A program made the translations under genes and the position numbers. DNA of 64,000 nt from Rhizophagus irregularis (taxonomy: Eukaryota > Glomeromycota > Glomeromycetes > Glomerales > Glomeraceae): positions 436,501 to 500,500 of the forward strand of contig NC_089447.1 of the NCBI RefSeq assembly GCF_026210795.1, given 5' to 3'. Numbering within the stretch: position 1 is the stretch's first letter; every line of letters starts with the position of its first letter. Shown one piece after another: positions 1-10,981 of the stretch. The notes beneath the pieces are model-generated. The model searched no databases and was not told the origin of the DNA. It worked only from the letters and a program-made list of their open reading frames with translations.

Positions 1-90
1 ACAAAACAAAAGCCTTCCTTTAATAAATAACTGACGTTACAAAATTGTTGCAACTGAATTAATAACAGTAGCTGGTAGAATTAAACATAT
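1..90 (-). pseudogene. Relic of NYDH-family small gene (5' end, cut by window edge)
   Basis: On the minus strand an ATG at 88-86 is followed by sequence matching the start of the intact copies at 3379 and 32391, including the stretch coding for INxVATI. A length change after the ATG puts this stretch out of frame, and a TAA follows the VATI codons. The remainder lies outside the window. The flank at about 60-300 reappears inverted at about 44690-44930, so the relic belongs to a duplicated block. No product is expected. Confidence 0.55.
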
Positions 91-1343
91 TGCTTCTTTG
101 ATGTATAATTGAATAATTAATTATTGGCGATTTTTTTTGGGTTTATATAAATATTTAATTATGTTGCTAAGTTTTTACGTCTTTACAGAGTTACTAAATA
201 AACATATGATTGTCATAGCATTTGATTGAAACGTACGGTCAGTTTATCATAATCTTTAAAATTATTTTATTATTAACAAAAATTTTTATTATTTAGCGCA
301 CTATGAACAAAACCTTTCCCAAAATTATAAAAATTCTATCACTTTTTCGTTTTTTCATTAAATCATTGAATAAATTTACACTTTTTATTCAGTTATTAAT
401 CAGTCGCAACAATTTGTAGACTATTTTTGGTACTGTACATCATGTGATTGTTATGGAAATGTTGAGTAACATAGGACAACGGGGGCGGAATTCATTTTAA
501 TATGTTAATCATGAGAGTTTCTTCCAAAAAAATAATTATTTTCTTTCTCTTATTTACTGGTCGATTATTATCTATCCTAATATACGTATATCAGAAATAC
601 AAAAAATTTTTGGCATGGAAAATTCGTTTATACAAAGGAAGGTTTTCCTACTGTAGTCCAACTTTTCGACCTTAGACTCTTTGACACTTGTACATTTAAT
701 CGAAGGTAAAAAATTGTTGTTATAAGAATGTAAATAACAGATATTACATACTGTATAAATTTATATAAAGAATGTAAGAATTCTTAAATTTTTTTTTATG
801 ATTGTTGAGCCTGGTAAAGTAAATTAATTTTATTATTTTTTTTATTTTTATAATATAAACAAGATAAATTAAAACTACATATTAATAGTTAAATCCCACC
901 AAGATGGAACCGCTCCACCTGTTATTTAAATACTCGGCTCGGCTAGCTTAAAACTAAAAAAAAATTAAAATGCCCTAATCAAGAAATAAAATTTTTTAAA
1001 AAAGGTATCTATCTAATTTTAATATTCCTTATTTTTCTTTCACCATGTGTAAATATAAATACCGTCAAATATGAAATAGTTCAAAAATAAAGGAAATTGT
1101 TTTTTTTCTTTTTTACTTAGAGAGCCTTACATGACATGACGTTTCTAATTAACAAGGAAGTCGTCATCAGAGAATATGGATTGACGCCGAGGTGATAGTG
1201 AAGTTATCATCGTCGCCATTAATTGCATCATCAATATATCCTCAAGTGGAATCTTAGGACGTCCTTTCGTGAAAGAAATTTACTATCTTTTTTAAGAAAT
1301 GTTTCACCAGAAATTTGTTGGAGAGAAAGTGATATTTTTCTAT

Positions 1344-2232
1344 AACTATATTCTGGTGATTACATAATATGATCGTATGTATGCAGTAATTAGTTTGTTT
1401 TTGCGTCCTTGCCGAAGCTGATTCTTCATCTGAAAGGGGTGGGTGGAGATGGCGAATAGATTTGTAGAGTAAATATTAAATCCGCTTAATAAAGGTGTTG
1501 ATGAAATAGTTGACAAAGGGATTAACTATATTCTGGTGATTACATAATATGATCGTATGTACGCAGTAATTAGTTTGTTTTTGCGTCCTTGCCGAAGCTG
1601 ATTCTTCATCTGAAAGGGGTGGGTGGATATGGCGAATAGATTTGTAGAGTAAATATTAAATCCGCTTAATAAAGGTGTTGATGAAATAGTTGACAAAGGG
1701 ATTAACTATATTCTGGTGATTACATAATATGATCGTATGTACGCAGTAATTAGTTTGTTTTTGCGTCCTTGCCGAAGCTGATTCTTCATCTGAAAGGTGT
1801 GGGTGAAGATGGCGAATAGATTTGTAGAGTAAATATTAAATCCGCTTAATAAAGGTGTTGATGAAATAGTTGACAAAGGGATTAACTATATTCTGGTGAT
1901 TACATAATATGATCGTATGTACGCAGTAATTAGTTTGTTTTTGCGTCCTTGCCGAAGCTGATTCTTCATCTGAAAGGGGTGGGTGGAGATGGCGAATAGA
2001 TTTGTAGAGTAAATATTAAATCCGCTTAATAAAGGTGTTGATGAAATAGTTGACAAAGGGATTAACTATATTCTGGTGATTACATAATATGATCGTAATT
2101 ATTTTGTTTTTGCGTTCTCGCCGAAGCTGATTCTTCATCTGAAAGGGGTGGATGGAGATGACGAATAGATTTGTAGAGTAAATATTAAATCCGCTTAATA
2201 AAGGTGTTGATGAAAGAGGTGACAAAGGGATT
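1344..2232. repeat. Tandem array, five units of 180 bp
   Basis: Units begin at 1344, 1524, 1704, 1884 and 2064; the first four are exactly 180 bp and differ at only a few positions, and the last is slightly shorter. The paralogous positions in copies B (about 18260-18430) and C (about 31270-31440) contain a single unit, so the expansion is private to copy A. The last unit resembles the B and C single units; the first four share derived differences, showing that they multiplied from one variant. The unit overlaps decayed F-box-like coding sequence on the minus strand, and 180 bp equals 60 codons, but stop codons interrupt it. Confidence 0.95.
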
Positions 2233-2239
2233 TGGTTGT

Positions 2240-2720
2240 GCTAAATCTTCATCATAACAAATGAAATGTTTCTTCCGCAATCAATTGAAATCCAAGATCA
2301 ACCGTCAGGAATTATCTAATCAGTTGGTGGATTAGGAGGGAAATGAAATTGAAGCAGCACCTTGCATCACGAGTTCGTTGACATCACTGCAAATTTCATG
2401 GAATCTCATATTTTTCCATCGCTCTTAAGTTGACGGCTATTTCATAACCATTAGAGGTTTATCAACATCCATGACAGAGTCGTAAGCAGCGACTCTGGTA
2501 CGTTTATTGGTAGGGTTGGTCAAAGGTGGAGTAGTAGAAGGACCAGACGAAGAGCCTTTGGGGTAATCTTTGTGAACTCTCGCTTGCATTAATTGAATAT
2601 CTACGGCATCTTCGTTAAGAGGAGCTAATTAATTACTAAAGGACTAGCTGATAGGAAATGAAATAATTCTATATCATTCCTTTAATCACGAGATTCTGAT
2701 TAACTAAGTATTATATTAAT
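2240..2720 (-). pseudogene. F-box-like gene relic (middle part)
   Basis: The reverse complement aligns with codons of the intact F-box-like gene at about 50250-50790: the stretch coding for CSDVNELVMQGA is clear at about 2345-2400, and parts before and after are recognisable in order. Stops, deletions and frame changes break it. It starts directly after the conserved 3' flank of the NYDH gene at 2975-3379, on the same strand. A loosely related insertion around 2460-2560 has no counterpart in the intact gene. The same relic recurs in copies B and C. Confidence 0.6.
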
Positions 2721-2974
2721 TTAGTAAAATTGGAACCATCATGGTAAAAAATTTTAATCATGAAATATAAAAATTCATAAGAGTTGATTAATTAATTTTT
2801 GGTAATAATGAAGGAAGAGGTGAAGGAATTGTGATGAGGGAAAGTAAAGTTTGAAAAGATGAAGGAAGTATGGTGTAAGGAGGAATATTTTATTTTTAAA
2901 AATCCTAATTTATTACGTGAAACCAAAATAATTTAATAAGTTTGTAGATGTGATAACGCACCATAACGTACTAT

Positions 2975-3379
2975 TTAAATTATAATTTCATCCGTTCCTT
3001 GTGAAACACGTAAATAAAGCTTTATATATAAGCTTTCTTCAAGGTTTAATTTTTGTTGTGGAGATAATGGTGTTTCATTATTCCGTGTATTTATATCAAA
3101 TTGCTCATTATTCAGTAAATCTTCAACAATTAAATGAGGTAATAATTTACACCTGACAAAGTAATTCGTTGTATAATATTGATAAAAAAATTCATGATCG
3201 TAATTAAAATTATAATCAGGATCATTATCATTTAAAAAATCGGGATTTTCTTGAACAATTTTGTAAGTTATTAAAAAAAAATTTTTATCCTTTGGTGTAC
3301 TATGAAAAAATCTTCCCTTAGTAATTAATCGTTGCACGATTGTTGCGACTGGATTAACAGTAGCTTGTGAAGTAGACAT
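2975..3379 (-). CDS. NYDH-family small protein, 134 aa, intact
   Basis: Function unknown; I recognise no named domain. Visible blocks: a conserved N-terminus (MSTS...VNPVATI, residues 1-14), KGRFFH (21-26), NYDHEFF (59-65), RCKLLPH (76-82), LSPQQKLNLEE (105-115) and a C-terminus ending in III. No signal peptide or membrane segment is evident, and the protein is rich in N, Y, F and D. The start is fixed by conservation across at least eight copies in this window, all beginning at the same ATG shortly after a GAAGCAAC-type leader. Intact relatives lie at 31984-32391 and 43559-43975. The 3' flank (about 280 bp) is conserved among copies and then runs into F-box-like gene sequence. Whether it is expressed is unknown. 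The same domain heads the long Asn-rich proteins nearby. Confidence 0.7.
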   Translation of the reverse strand: MSTSQATVNPVATIVQRLITKGRFFHSTPKDKNFFLITYKIVQENPDFLNDNDPDYNFNYDHEFFYQYYTTNYFVRCKLLPHLIVEDLLNNEQFDINTRNNETPLSPQQKLNLEESLYIKLYLRVSQGTDEIII

Positions 3380-4959
3380 GTTGCTTCTTTGATTTATTAA
3401 ACAATCGGAGTTTTATTTTCAATAATTTTAATGAAAAAAAGGTAAACAGGTTATAGAATTTTTGCAATCGGGTTTGGTGTATTTATATATATGATACAAG
3501 ATCGGTATAAAATTACCAAACAATAAAGCTAACTATTTTAGCTTAGTTTTTGTTTGTTTATGTCTTTAAATAAAGAAGGTATAAATATAGATTAATTTAT
3601 CGATTAAAGTATACGAAATTTTTTTTACCATATTTATACTTGAACCGATAAAAAGAACAATATTATCAATAGAGATATTGTTAACAAAGTGCATAAATCA
3701 GATTGATAGGACTAGAATATCAGATTTTGAAATCGAAATTATAAATTTAATCAAAAACTTCTTGTGTTTGTGTTGTGAATGGTAGATCTTTGTTTGTCTG
3801 TTTATTATGCATCGTTTCATCATAAGTAGAAAAAAATAAGGTTAGTCTCGGAATCTTTAGTTACACAAAATAAATTTAAAATTTTATAAAAATAAATGTC
3901 GAATTTATTTCTTAATTTGTTTCATTAGTCATTGAAAATTTAATATAATAGAAAATGTTCTTTATTTTTCGTTTAATTATACAATGCTTCCTATAAATAT
4001 AATCTAATCAAAGTACATTAACCTCAAAATAATATTTTTTTTTTAGCTTGATCATGTTATAAACCTCATGATCAATATTTATTGTATTTATTGCATTATA
4101 GTAATCTAATATGGGAGATCAACGTGTCATTCAGATACACAAAACTGTAATAAACTTTAATCGACGAAATTAGGAAATCATAACAAAGCAATTTTCAAAT
4201 GAATAAGATCAAAGAAGGGAAATCATAAAAAAACTGTATTTATGTGGTATGTACTGATAGTACTGTAGATATAAAAAGAATATTAAAACGTACCTTCCAA
4301 TTTTGAGGAACAAGAAAACAATAATAAATATACAAAATAAAAAAAGTAAATAAATTTATAATATTCTGAACAGTGCATCGGCTCATATAAAATTAATATA
4401 ATAAATCGAATAAATTTAATTAAAATATGTTTATCATAATAATTTCGTTTAAACTCTTTCCTTCTTATTAAATAATTCAAAATCACAATAAATTCAAGAG
4501 CTTTAGGAAATTTTTTACAATAAGAATCATTATAGAAATATAACTGAATAGAGTCGGTCAGCGTCCTACATTATATTATTACACGGTACTGAATATTAAG
4601 CATTTATAATACAGAGAAAAAATTGGTTCTCCTTTTTTAAAACCATTGAATACATTAGTTCTTGTTAAATAATTACTTATATAGTAGTATTATCAATAAT
4701 ACCATCAGAATTTCTGATTATAATCAAAAATTTTAAAATATAAATTTTTTAATAACCTGCATCGATTATTACATACATATATACTGTATATGTATATATT
4801 TGAATAGTAGGAATAATATCTAATTAATTAAAAAGTCAGTAAATAAAGATACTAATAAAAGAAATCGTTATACCAAATATTTATTTTTTATTCCTCTATT
4901 GTAAACATTTACGTTCAAATACTAATCACTATTCTTTTTTCTTTAAAAAAAACGGACAT

Positions 4960-5420
4960 ATCCACTTATGAAAAGATATAGATAATCATATGAGAAAACA
5001 AAGTGTAACGAAAACAATAAATCACTGCATACAAAATATTTTCAAACAGAATGGGGGTTGTGTTACATTTATTCTTTAACCATTTACAAATTTGGTCGCA
5101 TTTTCAATGTCGTGCTATTATTTTTTATAATACTTGTTTTTTTTTCTTAACCTCGAAAAAATTTTTGGGGTTGCAGAGACTTTTTCCTGATTTGACGTAG
5201 AATTTCATTTATCCTACAGAATTTTTTAATGATGCAATGACAAAAATAATTACAAAGCTTATAAAACCTAAATCCCCTTTCCTTTTCACTCTTTCATTAA
5301 ATCATTGAATAAATTTTACACTTTTATCAATTATACGTTGGCCAAGTTACTTTACTTTCAAATAATTTTTAAGGGTACCAGAATCAGCATACTCCATCAC
5401 TAACATATAATTTTTTGCTT
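4960..5420. other. Non-coding spacer with block-2 promoter-like sequence
   Basis: No gene is visible. Around 5080-5310 the sequence resembles stretches at about 28630-28940, 40500-41070 and 45230-45680 (the part leading to a leader like CATTAAATCATTGAATAAA). This repeated stretch lies upstream of NYDH copies at 5.6 and 45.7 kb and could be their old 5' region. That role is inference. Confidence 0.4.
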
Positions 5421-5423
5421 GAG

Positions 5424-5520
5424 AATTTTGATTTTCTAATGGAATTCCGCAGTCTCGCGCTAATTGGATAATTTATAAGTACGGTCATGCACATGCACTG
5501 TTTCACGCAGTAAGGCTTGG
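5424..5520 (+). pseudogene. F-box-like gene relic (N-terminal part)
   Basis: The stretch corresponds to residues of the intact protein at 49818 around SQDP..R..WLIYKYG..HALFH. It ends just after the HALFHAVRLG codons, about 70 bp before the NYDH copy at 5594 on the same strand. The initiating part is not recognisable. The same fragment precedes the NYDH copies at 22.6, 35.0 and 44.0 kb. Confidence 0.55.
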
Positions 5521-5593
5521 GAGCTCTCCACATTTTAACTAACATATAATTTTTTCATTTATATTATAAAACTAAGTCTCCTAAAGAAGCAAC

Positions 5594-5977
5594 ATGTCTA
5601 TTTCATCAGCTACTGTTATTAATCCAGTCGCAACAATTATTCAACGTTTGCTAATTACTAAGGGAAGATTTTTTCATTATACACCAAATGATAAAAATTA
5701 CTACTTGATAACTTACAAAGTTATCCAAGAAAATTCCGATTATTTCAATAAAAATGTATTACGATCATGGATTTTTTTATCAATATTATACAATAAATTA
5801 ATATGTCAGGTGTAAATTATTACCTCATTCAATAGTTGAAAATTTATTGAGTTTGATATAAATACACGAAATAACGAAACACCATTATCTCCACAATAAA
5901 AATTAAACCTTGAAGTAAGCTTGTATATAAAGCTTTATTTACGTATTTCACAAGGAACGGATGAAATTATAATGTAA
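5594..5977 (+). pseudogene. NYDH-family copy with frameshift
   Basis: The first 50 or so codons are well preserved (MSIS...VINPVATI, KGRFFH), then sequence is lost before the NYDH motif and the frame changes, so translation ends at 5815. Later blocks (SPQ codons, final ACGGATGAAATTATAATG before TAA) are still readable in other frames to 5977. A further in-frame TAA replaces a Gln codon in the SPQQK stretch. It sits between an F-box-like N-terminal fragment (5424-5520) and an F-box-like middle fragment (6255-6650), all on the plus strand. Confidence 0.7.
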
Positions 5978-6254
5978 ACAGTACATTATGGTGCGTTTAT
6001 CACTTTTATTATTATTAAATTATTTCAGTTTCTATAGTTTCTATGAATTTTAAGATATAAATATTTCTCTCCTACACTATACTTCATTCATTTTTTTCAA
6101 ACTTTACTTTCCTACTATAGTCCTACTATATCTTTTAACTCTTTCATCTCTTCCTTCATTATTACCTAGAATTATTTGATCAACTCTTATTCATTATTCT
6201 TATACTGTATATAAATTTTTCAATTTTTATTAATTAATTACTGAGAATATAATA

Positions 6255-6650
6255 ATTTAAGTGACTATGATCTCATGATTAAAGAAAATGATATAGATTA
6301 TTTCATCAGTCTTTTATTAGTGGTTGATCAAGATCCTCAAAAAATAATTCTAAAAATTTGTACCTTTTTCACCTCGTCCTAATCTATTTACGAAGATTAC
6401 CAAAGCTCATGAAGAATATCTACTGTACAAAGGGTGGTCATGAAAATAGTCGTCAACCTAATGTCGTGGTTAGAGCAATATCGTACATCTAATTCGAAAT
6501 TTACAGTGATATCAACGTTAATTTGATTTTGTCCACCAACTAATTGGTAATTCCTAATTCTGTATTTATCGTTTATACCAACTTGGATTTCAATTAACTG
6601 GAATTATTATGGAAGGAAGCATGTCACTTGTTTGAACATAAATTTGAAAT
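6255..6650 (+). pseudogene. F-box-like gene relic (middle part)
   Basis: The sequence resumes the F-box-like reading order at codons matching LSDHDLVMKGNDMELFHFL of the intact protein and continues through the FVPFPPRP region and the SRQLNVVARAI region towards QLTEIVMEEA. Many indels and stops are present. Together with 5424-5520 it shows the F-box-like gene split around the NYDH unit. The paralogue at 46225-46610 has the same arrangement. Confidence 0.6.
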
Positions 6651-6964
6651 ATAACAACGCTAAGCGTTGATTATCCGATATTTTCACTAAATAGCTAGTC
6701 CCATAAGTGAAGCTCTATAGGTTCCTGTCGGTTAAACCTTACAAATGCCAGTTACTACAAATAGGCTATTAGAGTAAAATTTAAGGCTAGAAGGGCTTTT
6801 CTACAATTAGCTAATATGAAACAACATAATCACATGATTTTGCTCATCATTTGTGTCAGGAAAATGTACTGTTACTACTGTACAGCTTAAATGGAGCGAG
6901 ATCGGGCTCTTTTTGATGTTTCGTTTAATGGATTTAATCACGTGATTTCAATAACTAATATTAA

Positions 6965-9367
6965 ATGTCTACCAAATTAACAAATACTTTACCAGACGAA
7001 GACCAAAAGAAACTCTTTCGGACGATCGTTAAAACCAAAATTTTTAGGAAGAAATTTATTAAAAACTGCTATTTCTTCATAGACAACTGTTATTTTTTTC
7101 ACTTTTTTTTGGTCTCTACGCTCGATCCGATACATATTTACATGAGTTTTCGTATAGGAAAAAAATTTCAAAAAAAATTTCTCAAAAATATAGAAGAATC
7201 CCATCGCTCAGTTACTAACGAAGAAGACATTTATTATACATATTCTTCGTCCAACAAGAATACCAAAATGACTTCTAACCAAAATACAGATACTCAAACT
7301 CTTAGAACAACACAAAATATTACAGACGAAACTGCTCCTATGGAAATAGAAGCTACTACATCCACCCATATTCTATCTAACTCTGAACAAGACGTTACAT
7401 CACGTGATTTGCAAAAAGAAAATGATATTCATACACAAACACCAATTACATCAACCATACAAGAATCTACTTATATGGAAGAAGATCATATTGAACTTAA
7501 CACAAATAAAGGAAAATCAGCAGAATATCAAACAAACACACAAAATGAATTACCAGATAAAATACACTTTACTATGCTCAACAACCTATTTGAACAAACG
7601 CCACAAGACTTAAACAAAGCACACAAAGCATTCGTCCCTAAAGACAGCTTTCAACCAAACATCAGTAACAATGATATCATCAACATCTTAAAAACCGCAT
7701 TTATCAATGATAATAATGCATTCAAATTTGAAGTCAACGTCCTATCAACATATAGATATTTCACCATATACTTTAGAACACGTGACTCCCTTGAACAATA
7801 TATCAAGAACAGTCCACCCTCGTTAAAAAATATAAAAATCTACGAACTTAATAAAACTACTATCAACACATTAATTGAACAAAAATTCAAAAATCTAGAT
7901 AACGCTGTTATCAAAATCATGGATATTCCATACAACTACGACACCAAGATGTTACTCAAACATCTCGCCAATAAAACCAGCAGCGCAATTCTCGAACACA
8001 CAGAAATCAAAAAACCTCCTAGAAAAATTCCTAATCGCAATAACCAAAAGAAACCAATCTTTATAAAACCTGCATACAAACAACTAATAGTACGATTCCA
8101 AAAACAAACAGCATATGATTACTTCATGAAGGAAGATTATTGGAGCTTAGAAATTGAAAATTTCCTTGTAAGAATCCTTCCAGGCAACTCTGAAGACCAA
8201 GAATACAAAAAACGTACTAGTAAATTTTTTAAAATCACAGGACTACCAATTAATACAACGGTTAGAGACATCGACCCAATTATAAAACACGTATACGGGC
8301 GTACATGCACATTTACACAACCCTCAAAATATTCAACAATGAAAAACGCATATGTTTATGTACACCCGGATAACTACCCAAAAGATGTAAATAGTATAGT
8401 TAGCACACCATTTAATGGGTCGCTAGTATATATACATCCATGTTCTTTATCACCAAAAACATGTAACATTTGTGGATCACATACACATACTATACAAAAC
8501 TGTGACGAAAAAAATTTTATTTTAGATAAAAACAATAGAAAAATATTTACAAAACGAATTATCAAACGAAATGACGAAAAAATCACTATCAACGAAGACT
8601 ATAAATCAAAATTTAGTCACGTTATCACTCTTAACGCTACCAATGCACGCCACAACGAATATCAAAACCATACTCGTCCACAACAACAAATGTCCAGACA
8701 AAATCAAAACAAATACATATCTCCATTTTCACAACATAAGGAACAAAACACTCCTCATGATCAATTTAGACAAAACGAGCGCTATCCAACATCAAAACGA
8801 CAAAATAATGACTACACATCCGACATATCAACACAAGATAAAATCCGTAACCTAGAAAACCAAGTAGCTACATTAACAGAAAAAATCAATAAAATGGAAA
8901 ACATTCTTAATCAAAACAACCTGCAAATGGACAACATTCAGAAAAATTATACGACTATCCCGGAATCAAATTTCAATATAGTCAATTCTAAACAAGACAG
9001 ATACGATGAAATTTTACAAAGACTCACGGATAACTTAGCTAAACTTAGCGACAAAATAATTGACAATGAACGATCAATCAAATCACCTAAACGTTCCTCT
9101 CCATATGATAAATCCTCATACGAACAAACAAAAAGAAAATACCATCTAAGATCTAACAAACAATCACGTGCGTCAGCAGAAGATAGCGATGCTGTTCCAG
9201 CAACTGATGAAGATTTAGATCTTCAAGATACCACCACATTAACTGACAACACGACATATGAAGGAATAATCGAACCAGACTCAGATTACACTCCAAACAC
9301 TTCCACATTTATGGCATCATCTTACAATCCTTTAAACATAATCTCAGGAATGACTACACGTAAATAA
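6965..9367 (+). CDS. LINE ORF1 protein, 800 codons, uninterrupted
   Basis: This is probably the nucleic-acid-binding ORF1 (Gag-like) protein of the LINE. Residues 500-513 form a CCHC zinc knuckle (CNICGSHTHTIQNC, spacing C-x2-C-x4-H-x4-C). Before it, about 330-480, are two stretches with the look of RRM-like folds seen in LINE ORF1 proteins. After it, about 625-660, heptad-like leucine and isoleucine spacing suggests a short coiled coil, and the C-terminal 100 residues are acidic and charged. The N-terminal 60 residues are aromatic- and basic-rich and might be untranslated; later Met codons at 7142 and 7267 are alternative starts. An 800-codon open frame in AT-rich DNA beside a wrecked ORF2 is notable. 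Expression is not shown. Confidence 0.85.
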   Translation: MSTKLTNTLPDEDQKKLFRTIVKTKIFRKKFIKNCYFFIDNCYFFHFFLVSTLDPIHIYMSFRIGKKFQKKFLKNIEESHRSVTNEEDIYYTYSSSNKNTKMTSNQNTDTQTLRTTQNITDETAPMEIEATTSTHILSNSEQDVTSRDLQKENDIHTQTPITSTIQESTYMEEDHIELNTNKGKSAEYQTNTQNELPDKIHFTMLNNLFEQTPQDLNKAHKAFVPKDSFQPNISNNDIINILKTAFINDNNAFKFEVNVLSTYRYFTIYFRTRDSLEQYIKNSPPSLKNIKIYELNKTTINTLIEQKFKNLDNAVIKIMDIPYNYDTKMLLKHLANKTSSAILEHTEIKKPPRKIPNRNNQKKPIFIKPAYKQLIVRFQKQTAYDYFMKEDYWSLEIENFLVRILPGNSEDQEYKKRTSKFFKITGLPINTTVRDIDPIIKHVYGRTCTFTQPSKYSTMKNAYVYVHPDNYPKDVNSIVSTPFNGSLVYIHPCSLSPKTCNICGSHTHTIQNCDEKNFILDKNNRKIFTKRIIKRNDEKITINEDYKSKFSHVITLNATNARHNEYQNHTRPQQQMSRQNQNKYISPFSQHKEQNTPHDQFRQNERYPTSKRQNNDYTSDISTQDKIRNLENQVATLTEKINKMENILNQNNLQMDNIQKNYTTIPESNFNIVNSKQDRYDEILQRLTDNLAKLSDKIIDNERSIKSPKRSSPYDKSSYEQTKRKYHLRSNKQSRASAEDSDAVPATDEDLDLQDTTTLTDNTTYEGIIEPDSDYTPNTSTFMASSYNPLNIISGMTTRK

Positions 9368-9480
9368 TTTACGTCTATTATTCCTCTCATTATCATATAT
9401 AACACCGGTAACGATTCCCTATTACTGATTATAATCCATCATTTATTATAAACACATACCCAAATTTATTTTATTAATCT

Positions 9481-10290
9481 ATGAAATACACCAATAATAA
9501 TTCACTGATTGGCCTCGAAAACCAATCCTCAAATATTTCTTCACATATTTCCCCTTTAACTCAAAAAAATCATAAAAATCAAAAAAATAATAAAATTATA
9601 GAAAAAACAAAAAAACTTCATATTTTAACCCAAACTCTTTTATATCTAATTCAATTAACGTCGCTTCACCTAACATTAGAGGATCATTTGATCAACTCTG
9701 ATATCCATTTTTTACATTTATGTGAAACACATAAATACGATCCCAAAAACTCGTACAACAATGATAACGATTTCCAACAAAATAACAAAAATAACAACAA
9801 ACTATTACCTCACCTACAATTTACACATACACCTTCCAATCAAAAATTTATCATTATACATAATCCAGATCCAAATAATAAAGCATCTGGAAATTCAATT
9901 ATAATATCACCTATTTTATATAAACATATAGGACCATTATACTTTATACCAGGCAGATTAATACACGCTACATTTTATTTCAGAAAACACCATCAATTAA
10001 ATATAATTAATTATATTTACCACCCATTACGTCAGCTAAAAATAATTACACAGTACTACAACTCAACTAATAGATAATTATATATCTAAAGTACTTAACA
10101 AATCTAACAAACATAATTATTTTATTCTAATGGGCGATTTTAATATTAATCCACATAATAGAAAAACATTAAACATAACTCAAAACGAGGATGAAATACC
10201 TATAGACATAAATAATACCAACCCTAATATTCCACAACATTATTACCACAAACATATTTTACATACATTAAAAGAGAAATTTTATAAAGA
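9481..10290 (+). pseudogene. LINE ORF2, endonuclease N-terminal part, frameshifted
   Basis: This is the start of the APE-like endonuclease/reverse transcriptase polyprotein. An INVASPNIRGSF-type N-terminus is readable at about 9650-9690 in one frame, and IHFLHLCETH follows in another (about 9705-9730), so a frameshift lies near 9690. GNSIIIS and the catalytic-loop region follow up to 10077, where a TAG ends the frame. GDFN, the conserved Asp/Asn motif of this nuclease superfamily, is at 10133-10144 after a further shift. At about 10290 forward homology stops and the opposite-strand block begins. Confidence 0.75.
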
Positions 10291-10291
10291 T

Positions 10292-10981
10292 TTAGTTGAT
10301 AGATATATATATCAATTTGTGGTCCGTATTGATGGGTGCATCTAGTAGTATATTACCAAATGTAATGTAATTAATTAAATTTTGTGATCCAAATATTATA
10401 TCTATATATGATGTTTGATTATTGTGATTAATGAACGTTGGAGGTGGGGTTAATAAAGATTTTAATATTTCTTGATCCGTTTGCGTTATCGCCATTTTGA
10501 TCTTTAGGTCAGAGGATATACGTTTTAATCTGTTTAATTTTTTTGGGCTATTCCAAAAGTTTAGTAATGGTAAGTGTTTAGAGTTGTTATTAACAGAAAA
10601 ATATAATTGTGACAGTCTGATCAATTTAAGTATATAATAAAGATCATTTTGAAGTACACGTATTTCATGTGTATATTCGTATTGATGAGAATTATTTTTT
10701 AGTATAGGAAAATGTAGTGATTTGATGGTACAGTTGATACTTTGAGTAAAATTATCATATGTCGCATTAATAAATGTTTGTATATTATTATTTTGCGTTA
10801 TATGTGATTTTCTGTGTATATATTCATCCCATACAAAATTATGAAAGTCGGTCCATTGTTCTTTTGTGACTTTTTTATAATTAATTTTTTCATTGGATGA
10901 GATATGTTTTTTGTTGTTTAATTCTATAATGTTGTTTGACGTGGTGATGTGGTTGTGTGTGTTCGTGAAGAAATTGTTCAT
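10292..10981 (-). pseudogene. LINE ORF2 block lying on the opposite strand
   Basis: A 229-codon frame on the minus strand carries LINE ORF2 sequence while everything around it reads on the plus strand. Its C-terminal end (about 10292-10460) holds the endonuclease C-terminal motifs YIDIIFGS and TDHKLI, which should directly follow GDFN. Its N-terminal part (about 10460-10981) holds the linker with WTDFHNF and NRLKRISSDL, which should follow TDHKLI. In plus coordinates the two parts are therefore in the expected order but each is individually reversed. A single inversion of the whole block would have swapped their order. The frame is open across the internal junction. Confidence 0.7.

Larger units (their letters stand above)
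421..4960. repeat. Segmental duplicate, copy A
   Basis: This stretch is colinear with 17341-21330 (copy B) and 30430-34420 (copy C). Shared landmarks include a segment around 430-660, the NYDH gene at 2975-3379 and the spacer downstream of 3480. Copies differ by many small indels and substitutions, so they are old or fast-evolving rather than recent. Copy A alone carries the 180-bp tandem expansion. From 3480 to 4960 I see no gene; a 67-codon minus frame at 4283-4486 is not kept in copies B and C. Confidence 0.75.

Noticed and set aside
1344-2232. Possible CRISPR-like or satellite array
   Set aside because: Adjacent 180-bp units have no spacers, and the unit is derived from an F-box-like gene relic, so it is an ordinary tandem expansion.
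10893-10981. Apparent N-terminal extension of the 10893-11375 plus frame
   Set aside because: These codons are antisense to the reversed ORF2 block; LINE homology on the plus strand starts only at about 10982.
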